A stretch of 64,000 nt of DNA from Clostridia bacterium (GTDB taxonomy: Bacteria > Bacillota > Clostridia > Oscillospirales > Acutalibacteraceae): contig JAFYNR010000032.1 in assembly GCA_017548045.1 (NCBI GenBank), forward strand, positions 1 to 64,000, given 5' to 3'. The position numbers and the translations under genes are program-made. Positions 18,058-25,235 of the stretch are shown here, one piece after another (position 1 is the stretch's first letter; each line of letters starts with the position of its first letter). The notes beneath the pieces are model-generated. The model made no database searches, was not told the DNA's origin, and saw nothing but the letters and a program-made list of their open reading frames with translations.

Positions 18058-19809
18058 TTATTCTACAATTATTGCTCCGAAGCGGCAGGAATTTACACAC
18101 TGACCGCAGCGGATACAGATATTATCATCAATAATATGTGCCTTCTTGACTTCTCCGCTGATTGCCTTTGCAGGGCACTTCTTCGCACAAAGAGTACATC
18201 CCTTACACTTATCCGCATCAATGGAGTAGGTAAGCAGGTCAACACATTCCTTTGCAGGGCACTTTTTATCCCTGATATGTGCTTCATATTCGTTTTTGAA
18301 GTATCTGATGGTTGTAAGTACGGGGTTGGGCGCCGTCTGACCAAGACCGCAGAGTGCACCGTCCTTGACAGCCTCACAAAGCTCTTCAAGAAGCTCAATA
18401 TCCCCTTCCTTACCCTCACCTTTTACGATTCGGGTAAGAACCTCCTGCATTCTTGCAGTACCGATACGGCAATGCACGCATTTACCGCAGGATTCAAGTG
18501 CAGTAAAATCAAGAAAGAATTTAGCCATACCGACCATACAGGTGCTTTCATCCATAACAACCATACCGCCTGAGCCCATAATTGCGCCCGTTGCGGCAAG
18601 TGCTTTGTAATCGATAACCGTATCAAGCAGGTGTGCGGGAATACATCCGCCTGAGGGGCCGCCCATCTGCACGGCTTTGAATTCCTTATTGTCACGGATA
18701 CCGCCGCCGATGCCGTAAATAACATCACGGAGAGTTTTACCCATAGGTATTTCAACAAGACCGCCCTTGCGGATTTTACCCGTAAGAGCGAAAACCTTTG
18801 TGCCCTTGCTGTTTTCGGTACCCATTGCAGCAAAAGCCTCGCCGCCGTTATTGATAATCCAGGAAACATTGGCAAAGGTTTCAACGTTGTTTATATTTGA
18901 GGGCTTGTCGGTATAGCCCTTCTGTGCAGGGAAGGGAGGCTTAAGCCTGGGCATACCGCGTTTGCCTTCAAGAGATTCGATAAGTGCGGTTTCTTCACCG
19001 CATACGAATGCACCTGCACCTGCCTTGATTCTCATATCGCAGGAGAAGCCCGTGCCCAGAATGTTTTCACCCAGAAGATTTGCCTTCTTTGCCTGCTCGA
19101 TTGCAATTTCAAGGTGAGTTATTGCAAGAGGATATTCCGCACGTACATAGACAATCATTTCCTTTGCGCCGATTGCATACGCACCGATGAGCATACCTTC
19201 GATAAGGCTGTGAGGATCGGATTCGATAACGGCTCTATCCATAAACGCACCGGGGTCGCCTTCGTCGGCATTACAGATGAGATATTTTTCATCGCCGGGG
19301 CTCTGACGCGCCGCATTCCACTTAAACCAGGTGGGGAAGCCTGCACCGCCTCTGCCTGCAAGACCCGAAACCTTGATTTCTTCAATAACCTGCTCGGGAG
19401 TCATTGTTTTAAGGGCTTTCTCAAGCGCCTGATAGCCGTCTGCTTCTCTGTAATCATCAAGAGAAACGGGGTCAATAAGACCGCAGTGACGCAGAGCAAT
19501 TCTGGTCTGCCTTGAAAGGAATTCCTCATCCTCCGCAGTAATTGCAATTTTTTCAACAAGGGATAAATCGCCGCTTCTTGCAGCCTCAACTATATTCTTC
19601 GCATCGTCTGCCGTAACTTTAACAAGACGCTTCACAAGCTCTTTTCCTTCATAGAGGTCAACAATGGGCTCAAGGAAGCACATACCGATACAGCCCGTAC
19701 TGCCCAGAACGAAAGGCTCGTTTGCAGTCATAAGAGCTTCGATTGCACTGCGTACCTTTGATGCGCCTGCCGCAATACCGCAGGAGCCTTCACCGATTAC
19801 AACACGCAT
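18058..19809 (-). CDS. NuoF-like NADH-binding flavoprotein subunit
   Basis: The NADH/FMN subunit of a soluble bifurcating-type complex, 583 residues. It has an N-terminal thioredoxin-fold extension (GSCGIAAGA, then GCIGMC), the FMN/NADH loop GRGGAGFPTWFKW near 150, the N3-type [4Fe-4S] site SCGKCVHCRIGT with a later C-x-LG, and two C-terminal ferredoxin clusters (CKGCTLCAKKC and CIRCGQCVNSC). This is the domain order of HydB and related soluble NuoF proteins, not of membrane complex I. It starts immediately after the NuoE stop with no spacer, and the next gene begins 13 bases after it with AAAGGAGG. Probably co-translated with both partners. Confidence 0.92.
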   Translation of the reverse strand: MRVVIGEGSCGIAAGASKVRSAIEALMTANEPFVLGSTGCIGMCFLEPIVDLYEGKELVKRLVKVTADDAKNIVEAARSGDLSLVEKIAITAEDEEFLSRQTRIALRHCGLIDPVSLDDYREADGYQALEKALKTMTPEQVIEEIKVSGLAGRGGAGFPTWFKWNAARQSPGDEKYLICNADEGDPGAFMDRAVIESDPHSLIEGMLIGAYAIGAKEMIVYVRAEYPLAITHLEIAIEQAKKANLLGENILGTGFSCDMRIKAGAGAFVCGEETALIESLEGKRGMPRLKPPFPAQKGYTDKPSNINNVETFANVSWIINNGGEAFAAMGTENSKGTKVFALTGKIRKGGLVEIPMGKTLRDVIYGIGGGIRDNKEFKAVQMGGPSGGCIPAHLLDTVIDYKALAATGAIMGSGGMVVMDESTCMVGMAKFFLDFTALESCGKCVHCRIGTARMQEVLTRIVKGEGKEGDIELLEELCEAVKDGALCGLGQTAPNPVLTTIRYFKNEYEAHIRDKKCPAKECVDLLTYSIDADKCKGCTLCAKKCPAKAISGEVKKAHIIDDNICIRCGQCVNSCRFGAIIVE

Positions 19810-20307
19810 TTATTTGCCCTCCTTTTCCTGCAAAGCCTTTATAACGGAAACCGCCGAATCGGGGGTAAGATTTCCGTAAGCCTCGCCGTTTATCATAATG
19901 ACGGGTGCAAGCGAACAACAGCCCAGACAGGCAACGTTTTCAAGAGTGAAAAGTCCGTCTGCAGTTGTTTCGCCGTTACCTATACCCAGATATTCCGAAA
20001 GGGCGGCTGTAATACGTTCACTGCCGTTGACGTGGCAGGCAGTGCCCTGACAAGCCATGATAAGATATTTACCGATGGGAGTAAGTCTGAACTGAGAATA
20101 GAAGGTGGCAACACCCATAACGTCAGCAGGCGTAACCCCTACCCTTTCTGCTATGCAATACATAACATCCTTAGGCAGATAGCCGTAGATATTCTGCGCC
20201 TTCTGAAGAATCGTGATAAGATTGCCCGATGAACCCGCATATTCGTTGAGAACATCTTCAAGAAGCGAAAGATCGCTTTTGGGTCCGTTGCAATTACAGT
20301 TGCACAT
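19810..20307 (-). CDS. NuoE-like [2Fe-2S] thioredoxin-fold subunit
   Basis: The small electron-carrying subunit of the complex, 165 residues, usual size. A four-helix N-terminal part leads to a thioredoxin fold holding one [2Fe-2S] cluster, with ligands in CQGTACHVNG and CLGCC. A short N-terminal run MCNCNCNG adds three more cysteines; these are unusual and might bind metal, or be incidental. It is the first gene of the three-gene operon, with its own promoter and GGAGG before the ATG. Transfer of electrons to the NuoF partner is the family role. Confidence 0.92.
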   Translation of the reverse strand: MCNCNCNGPKSDLSLLEDVLNEYAGSSGNLITILQKAQNIYGYLPKDVMYCIAERVGVTPADVMGVATFYSQFRLTPIGKYLIMACQGTACHVNGSERITAALSEYLGIGNGETTADGLFTLENVACLGCCSLAPVIMINGEAYGNLTPDSAVSVIKALQEKEGK

Positions 20308-20347
20308 TTTATTTCCTCCTGTGTGTTTTATTTATCATAACACTTTA

Positions 20348-20376
20348 AATATATCACATAACAAACAATCTTGCAA
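20348..20376 (-). promoter_or_regulatory. Promoter of the NuoE/NuoF/GltD-like operon
   Basis: On the minus strand TTGCAA and TATATT are 17 bases apart, about 40 bases before the NuoE-like start. No Rex-type TTGTGAA-N-TTCACAA site was seen. Confidence 0.6.
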
Positions 20377-20395
20377 CATAAAACATTTAACAAAA

Positions 20396-20426
20396 ACGGA
20401 GAAATGCACAAGCGCAATTTCTCCGT
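20396..20426 (-). terminator. Terminator of the GH5/DUF4474-like operon
   Basis: ACGGAGAAAT and ATTTCTCCGT form a 10-bp stem, followed on the minus strand by five T, 7 bases past the stop codon. Confidence 0.8.
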
Positions 20427-20432
20427 TAATTT

Positions 20433-21629
20433 TCACCATATTACGTTTACTTTAAGACCGTCAACGGTATACGTCATATCGTGTCTGTAATGATTGTCAA
20501 TCGCCTCGCAGAAGGCTTCAAGCATTGCTTCATCCTTCATTTCAATCGTAAAATCAAGAGTCTGGTTTCTTGCGGGGTAAAGCACATCGCTGATTTTAAA
20601 TCCCGTGAGCCACCAGTGAAGCTGTTCGGGGCGTTCAAGAATAAGCTCATCACCGTGATAAAGCTTCATCGACATATTCATCATCTGCTCATCATTGGCG
20701 CAATCATAATAGGTGCCGATTGAACCGGGCTCACGAGTGTAGATTCCGACCTCTGCGCCGTTGCTGACAACATAGTTGCCTTTCCATATCTGAATCATCC
20801 ATTCAAGACCGTCATAATCAAACTTGATTCGTCTGGTATTATAGAAAAATATTGGAGTTGTGTAGCTGAAAACATCGTAAAAAACCATAAATCCGAAATC
20901 ACGCATCCACACATTTACCATTGTGTAGACGAGAAGCTCACCGTAATTCAGATTGAATCCGATACCAAGAAAACCGTTGCCGTCTCTGCCGTAAAGAGTT
21001 TCTGTTTCGGTGTTTATCAGCATACCTGTTCCGAATTCTTCAACCCCGCCGTCTTTAAGGGTTATCCTGAGATAAACCTCATAGCAATTTTCTTCTTCAA
21101 GGGGAACACAATATGCCTTACATTCCTCGATAACACTGAAATACATTCCGAGAAAATAATAAAGACCGCCCATAACCCAGTTACCCTGAGCATCCTGCTC
21201 ATATCTGAGCTCATAAATCTTCTCTCTGAGCACTGCGGTATCAACATTGAAGGTTCCTGTCACAAACTCAGCCAAACCGTTTATGCCGGGCAGATTTGAA
21301 CCCACAAGAGCAACGTCAAAGCCCGTTTCTTCTGCAACGTCTCCACAGATTTCAAGCAGCATTTCATCCATAACAAAGTTGAAGCGCTCACCTGTTGTGA
21401 AGCCCTTGCCCGTAAGCAAACGAAAAACCTTCTCAATAGTGTTGAACACGTCATAAAACTGTTTTGTTGTAAGGGCAGGAAATCCGCCGCTTTCGAGAAT
21501 CTCACGGTATTCTTCAAGGTTTGAAGGTCCGTTATCCCATTCCAACGCCGTTGCGGCAGGCGCTGCCGTTGAGAAACAAAGCACGAGCACAAGCAGTGCC
21601 GCAGTGATTTTTGTGATAATTTTCTTCAT
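20433..21629 (-). CDS. Secreted protein of unknown function, DUF4474-like
   Basis: A 398-residue exported protein. Residues 1-29 are a Sec signal peptide with AAPAATA before the likely cleavage site. The C-terminal 200 residues contain DYDGLEWMIQIWKG, GAEVGIYTREPG and LHWWLTGF, which I recall from the clostridial family DUF4474; this is memory, not a search. A helical region of about 120 residues comes first. No catalytic motif is evident. It starts 12 bases after the secreted GH5 gene, with GGGAGGC, so the two are one operon. The shared export and spacing suggest a joint role at the cell surface, perhaps lipid or glycan binding, but no function is known to me. Confidence 0.72.
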   Translation of the reverse strand: MKKIITKITAALLVLVLCFSTAAPAATALEWDNGPSNLEEYREILESGGFPALTTKQFYDVFNTIEKVFRLLTGKGFTTGERFNFVMDEMLLEICGDVAEETGFDVALVGSNLPGINGLAEFVTGTFNVDTAVLREKIYELRYEQDAQGNWVMGGLYYFLGMYFSVIEECKAYCVPLEEENCYEVYLRITLKDGGVEEFGTGMLINTETETLYGRDGNGFLGIGFNLNYGELLVYTMVNVWMRDFGFMVFYDVFSYTTPIFFYNTRRIKFDYDGLEWMIQIWKGNYVVSNGAEVGIYTREPGSIGTYYDCANDEQMMNMSMKLYHGDELILERPEQLHWWLTGFKISDVLYPARNQTLDFTIEMKDEAMLEAFCEAIDNHYRHDMTYTVDGLKVNVIW

Positions 21630-21641
21630 TTTGCCTCCCTG

Positions 21642-22904
21642 TTATACGTAATCTTTTACGTTGCTGTCATAGTGACCCGAATCCTGAAATCCGTTTTCGG
21701 TACGGATACATTCACCCCACTTGCGGGCAATCTCTTCATAGGAATCCGTATAAACATTTACTCTGTGGAAGCCGTCCTTACTTCCTCTCAGGCACCAATC
21801 GGAGCTCCACATTCCGTGACCCGTTGCCTTGTAGGTCCAGAGGAACCAGCTGTAATTTGCCTTATCAAGAGTTTCGAAGCAGTTTTCCCAGGTAGTTTTC
21901 TGATGAGGATAAAATTCACCCATCATCATAGGCACGTCGGAATAAATAAGCTTTGTAAACCAGGCAAAGAGATTAAATATAAAGTTGGAGTTGTTGTAAA
22001 AATGAACCTGATACACAACGTTATCCCAGCCCTTTGTCCATGCCATAGGCAGGGCGATTGCCGTCCATATAGCCTCCATCGTTATGATATGCTTATCATC
22101 AACGGCACGCACCGTATCGTAAAGACGGCTGTATATCATTTCGTTGTTTATTCTTCTCTCAATTTCAGTTGCATCAACGTCGCACATAGGCTCATTGAGC
22201 AGGTCATACATCGCAACTGCAGGTTCATCCTTGAAACGGGTTGCGATTGCCGTCCAGAGTTCATCGGTAAGCTCGCGGTATCTCTCACCCTGCTCTGTAT
22301 CGTCGTAAAGACCTACCGAGCCCTTTTTGCCGTTATGGGGAGCATCGCTCTGATAGCCTACCGCACCGTGCATATCAAGAACAACGTAAAGTTCTCTTTC
22401 CGAGCATTCGCTGACTACCCAATCAAGACGCGAAAAATCCCAGTCGCCGTTTTCGTCAAGAATTTTTCTGCCGTTTTCGTCATAGTAGAAATTTCTGAAC
22501 CAGAAAGGAACACGGACACAGTTAAAGCCCATTTCTTTGATTTGGTCAAGGTCGTATTCCGTAATCCAGTTATCCATATATGTATTGAAAAGCTCGTATG
22601 CCTTCTGTTCACCGAAGCGTCTTGTAAGCTCCTCAAGCACGGTGTAGTGGTCAAGATCATCCTCATAAGGACAAAGCCAGCCTTCCCATATCATCCATGC
22701 ACCCAGATTGACACCCTTAAGCTGCACCTTTTCGCCTCTCTGATTAACAATGCTCTGACCCTCTGTTTCAAGAAAATCCTCATCGGTAAAGCCTGACACG
22801 GTTTCTTTGGGCGCTTCACCCTGAGCAAAGCCTGCAGAACAAGTCAAAAACAGTGTTGCAGCCGCAAGAACAACAGCCAAAAACCTTTTCAAAGCCGACC
22901 TCAT
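21642..22904 (-). CDS. Secreted glycoside hydrolase family 5 (cellulase-like)
   Basis: A retaining beta-glycanase of the GH5 TIM-barrel clan, exported. The signal peptide is residues 1-28 (RFLAVVLAAATLFLTCSAGFAQ). The barrel has RVPFWFR, DMHGAVGYQS, the acid/base Glu238 in LLNEP, His301 in YQVHFY, and the nucleophile Glu330 in MMMGEFYP. No carbohydrate-binding module, dockerin or sortase signal is attached. I chose ATG 22904 (420 residues) because AAAGGGTG lies 7 bases upstream; an ATG at 22928 has none. The substrate within GH5 (glucan, glucosyl-lipid, mannan) cannot be fixed by eye. First gene of an operon with the DUF4474-like protein. Confidence 0.88.
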   Translation of the reverse strand: MRSALKRFLAVVLAAATLFLTCSAGFAQGEAPKETVSGFTDEDFLETEGQSIVNQRGEKVQLKGVNLGAWMIWEGWLCPYEDDLDHYTVLEELTRRFGEQKAYELFNTYMDNWITEYDLDQIKEMGFNCVRVPFWFRNFYYDENGRKILDENGDWDFSRLDWVVSECSERELYVVLDMHGAVGYQSDAPHNGKKGSVGLYDDTEQGERYRELTDELWTAIATRFKDEPAVAMYDLLNEPMCDVDATEIERRINNEMIYSRLYDTVRAVDDKHIITMEAIWTAIALPMAWTKGWDNVVYQVHFYNNSNFIFNLFAWFTKLIYSDVPMMMGEFYPHQKTTWENCFETLDKANYSWFLWTYKATGHGMWSSDWCLRGSKDGFHRVNVYTDSYEEIARKWGECIRTENGFQDSGHYDSNVKDYV

Positions 22905-22938
22905 ACAAAAACACCCTTTCTGTAACATTAACTAATAT

Positions 22939-22967
22939 ATTTTACTAAATTTCAGATAGAATGTCAA
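22939..22967 (-). promoter_or_regulatory. Promoter of the GH5 operon
   Basis: On the minus strand TTGACA and TAAAAT are 17 bases apart, 34 bases before the chosen ATG. Confidence 0.75.
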
Positions 22968-23009
22968 GCAAGCAATATTCACAAACAGAACAATAAACTC
23001 AGAAAAAAA

Positions 23010-23039
23010 TGAGGCAATTTCTGCTATGAAACTGCCTCA
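23010..23039 (-). terminator. Terminator of the helical-protein gene
   Basis: TGAGGCA pairs with TGCCTCA, the stem extends through a mismatch into the loop, and seven T follow on the minus strand just past the stop codon. Confidence 0.8.
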
Positions 23040-23046
23040 AAGGGAT

Positions 23047-23481
23047 TTACAGATAGGGCTTCATACTGTCAACAAGCTCCTGCTCAAGAGTACCCAGCTT
23101 CTGTGCCATATTCATTGCCATATCCCCTGCGGCGGGATACTGATTCATATATTTGTTGATGGATTTGATACCCATTCCGCAGCCGTCGGTAATAAGACTT
23201 GCCGCCTGTGCTTCCGTAGGCTTAAAGGCAAGCTCCGCATTGATTTTGATTGCCGACATTCCCTTTGCCATAACGTTGGGATTTTTGCCGTCACTGCCCA
23301 GCTTATGAAGCTCACCGTCAACGGATTTGCCTAAATTTTCGTGACTCTGCTTGCTGTTTTTAAGAAGCTGAAGCATAGTTTCTTCCTTCACGTAGGGCAT
23401 AACACCGTCGATGCAGGCAACGGCGGTTTTTATTCCCGCACTGCACTCCCGAAGCAGAAACACCGTATCTTTCTGACTCAT
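23047..23481 (-). CDS. Hypothetical helical protein, 144 residues
   Basis: Not assigned to a named family. The 144 residues have no signal or membrane segment and read as four or five amphipathic helices, which would suit a four-helix bundle. Single histidines and glutamates (SHENLGKSVDGELHK) hint at, but do not prove, a ferritin-like metal site. The start at 23481 follows GGGAGGCGATAAA. A longer frame to 23523 lacks a ribosome site. It is a single gene with its own promoter-like TATAAT about 20 bases upstream and a terminator, divergent from an amidohydrolase. Confidence 0.65.
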   Translation of the reverse strand: MSQKDTVFLLRECSAGIKTAVACIDGVMPYVKEETMLQLLKNSKQSHENLGKSVDGELHKLGSDGKNPNVMAKGMSAIKINAELAFKPTEAQAASLITDGCGMGIKSINKYMNQYPAAGDMAMNMAQKLGTLEQELVDSMKPYL

Positions 23482-23516
23482 TTTATCGCCTCCCGTATTA
23501 TAGCATAACCGATTTG

Positions 23517-23545
23517 TTGACAAATATTTTTATTTGTTTTATCAT
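23517..23545 (+). promoter_or_regulatory. Promoter of the amidohydrolase gene
   Basis: A consensus TTGACA and TATCAT are 17 bases apart, 21 bases before the ATG. The -35 lies within a partly symmetric TTTGTTGACAAA that also serves as the upstream part of the divergent gene's promoter. Confidence 0.65.
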
Positions 23546-23566
23546 TGAGGCAAAGGAGGAGTTAAA

Positions 23567-24355
23567 ATGATTTTTGCAAATCACGCTCATATATTTCCGA
23601 AGGAATTAAGACCCGAAGGCAGTGTTGACAGCCTTATGAAATTTCTTGATGAATGTAAAATTGATAAAGCCGTTGCATTTGCGCCCTTTTCAGACAGATT
23701 TCACGAGGGCGGTTTCGAAGGCAGTCCCAACACCTGGCTTGCCTCTCAGATAAAGGGCAACGACAGGCTCGTAGGCTTCGGCACGGTTGACTTTACTCAG
23801 AATCTCCGTGATGAGGTTGACAGAATTGCAGACCTTGGCTTCAAAGGAATAAAGCTTCATCCGCCTTATCAGGAATTTGTAATCGACGGTCCCGAAGCGT
23901 TTCAGGTTTACGAAAGAGCACAGGAGCTGGGACTTTTCCTCTCATTCCACTCGGGTATGCACTGGCACAGACTTCGCGAAAACAGAGTTATTCTTTTTGA
24001 TGAGGTTGCCTGGAATTTCCCCGACCTTAAATTCAGTATGGAGCACATAGGCGGCTATCACTTTTTCAGAGAAGCTCTTGCGGTAATGTGCAACAATTCA
24101 AGAAGCGGCGGCAACGTCTTTGCAGGCTGGACCAGCGTTACGTACAAAAAAGGCGACGCCTGGGCTCTGACCGATGAGGAACTCGAAACGGTAATATACC
24201 AGACAGGTGAAGATAACAGTATTTTCGGACTCGACTTCCCTTACGCAAAAGCCGACAAAATCAAAGCGGATATTGAGCGCATTAAAAATCTCGATATCAG
24301 CGAGGAATGTAAGGAGAAAATTCTCGGTAAGACTCTGGAAAGAGTTCTGAAATAA
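23567..24355 (+). CDS. Amidohydrolase family protein (ACMSD-like TIM barrel)
   Basis: A cytoplasmic metal-dependent hydrolase or decarboxylase of the amidohydrolase-2 type, 262 residues. The metal site signatures are present: NHAHIFP (His6, His8), GIKLHPPYQ, LSFHSG, a later EHIGGY, and a C-terminal GLDFPY with the catalytic Asp. It is short for the family, with a compact barrel and no added domains. AAAGGAGGAG precedes the ATG. It is alone between a divergent promoter and a shared terminator, so context gives no hint of substrate. Family members act on diverse amides, lactones and carboxylates. Confidence 0.82.
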   Translation: MIFANHAHIFPKELRPEGSVDSLMKFLDECKIDKAVAFAPFSDRFHEGGFEGSPNTWLASQIKGNDRLVGFGTVDFTQNLRDEVDRIADLGFKGIKLHPPYQEFVIDGPEAFQVYERAQELGLFLSFHSGMHWHRLRENRVILFDEVAWNFPDLKFSMEHIGGYHFFREALAVMCNNSRSGGNVFAGWTSVTYKKGDAWALTDEELETVIYQTGEDNSIFGLDFPYAKADKIKADIERIKNLDISEECKEKILGKTLERVLK

Positions 24356-24362
24356 TAAACAA

Positions 24363-24387
24363 GGAGCTGACACTGAATGTCAGCTCC
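24363..24387. terminator. Bidirectional terminator between amidohydrolase and PHP phosphatase
   Basis: GGAGCTGACA and TGTCAGCTCC form a 10-bp stem with a 5-base loop, followed on the plus strand by six T. It also lies right after the converging PHP gene. Confidence 0.88.
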
Positions 24388-24392
24388 GTTTT

Positions 24393-25229
24393 TTATTTCT
24401 CAATTTTAATCTGCACGGGTTTTCTGTTTTCAAAATATGTCACGTATTCAAAGCCGCAGTTCACCGCAATATCGTAGCCCATGTCAATACCCGCACCCAC
24501 GTGCTCGGTGAAATGAGCATCTGAGCCGAGAGTAAGAAGCTCACCACCCAGCTCTCTGAATCGGCGCACATAATTTTCCGTAGGCATTGTTTTACCGATT
24601 GGCTGACGAAGACCGCTTGTGTTGATTTCAAGTGCCTTACCGTTGGTGATAAGCACCTTGAAAATTTCGTCGGTAATATCGTCATAACGGCTCAGATCAA
24701 TATCCTTTATGCCGTGCTGAGCAAGATATCTGAGAGGATACGTAAGGTGTGCAAGGGTATCAAAACCGTTCCACTTTGCAAGAATAAGCTCCTCACCGAA
24801 ATATTCATCGAGCAGTGAATAGATTTTTTCGGCAGTGTAGTTGGGGTAATCAAGGTCACTGAAATCGGGCATGCCTCTCAGGTTATGAATTGAACCGATG
24901 ACAAAATCGTATTCGTAGCGTGCGAGAGACTTATCCGTAAGCGCAGGCTCATATGCAGGCTGACCCATTTCAATTCCTCGGAGAAGCTTGATTTTGCCTT
25001 CAAACTCAGCCTTTGCACCGCATATATCCTCATAGCTGTTTTTCTGACGGACGTCAAGATTGTGTCTTTCAAAAAAATCAACGTCGAAATGGTCGGTAAT
25101 CGCAATTACCGAAAGACCATTTTCAACCGCGGCTCTACACATATCGGCGGCGGGATAATTGCCGTCAAAGGAGCCGAGGGTATGCATATGCAGATCAATT
25201 CTGTTTTTACAGGACAAGGGTAACACCAC
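24393..25229 (-). CDS. PHP-domain phosphatase, histidinol-phosphatase type
   Basis: A trinuclear-metal phosphoesterase of the PHP class, 278 residues, cytoplasmic. The metal ligands are visible in order: DLHMHT (His14, His16), ITDHFD, GIEMG, IGSIHN, LAHLTYP and LGSDAH. The closest named role is histidinol-phosphatase HisK in histidine synthesis. No other his gene is nearby, so another phosphate ester is possible. The GTG at 25229 has a poor ribosome site; a TTG four codons inside, with GGTG ahead of it, may be the true start. It lies 6 bases after the repeat protein and may be read from the same transcript. Confidence 0.82.
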   Translation of the reverse strand: MVLPLSCKNRIDLHMHTLGSFDGNYPAADMCRAAVENGLSVIAITDHFDVDFFERHNLDVRQKNSYEDICGAKAEFEGKIKLLRGIEMGQPAYEPALTDKSLARYEYDFVIGSIHNLRGMPDFSDLDYPNYTAEKIYSLLDEYFGEELILAKWNGFDTLAHLTYPLRYLAQHGIKDIDLSRYDDITDEIFKVLITNGKALEINTSGLRQPIGKTMPTENYVRRFRELGGELLTLGSDAHFTEHVGAGIDMGYDIAVNCGFEYVTYFENRKPVQIKIEK

Positions 25230-25235
25230 TTTCTC

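Noticed and set aside
16014..20307. An electron-bifurcating [FeFe] hydrogenase (HydABC)
   Set aside because: NuoE- and NuoF-like subunits fit, but the third protein has a GltD module and none of the H-cluster cysteine motifs, and it ends right after the ferredoxin domain.
21672..22796. A 374-codon open frame on the plus strand
   Set aside because: Antisense to the GH5 gene, whose catalytic motifs are intact. The predicted protein has no recognisable domain.
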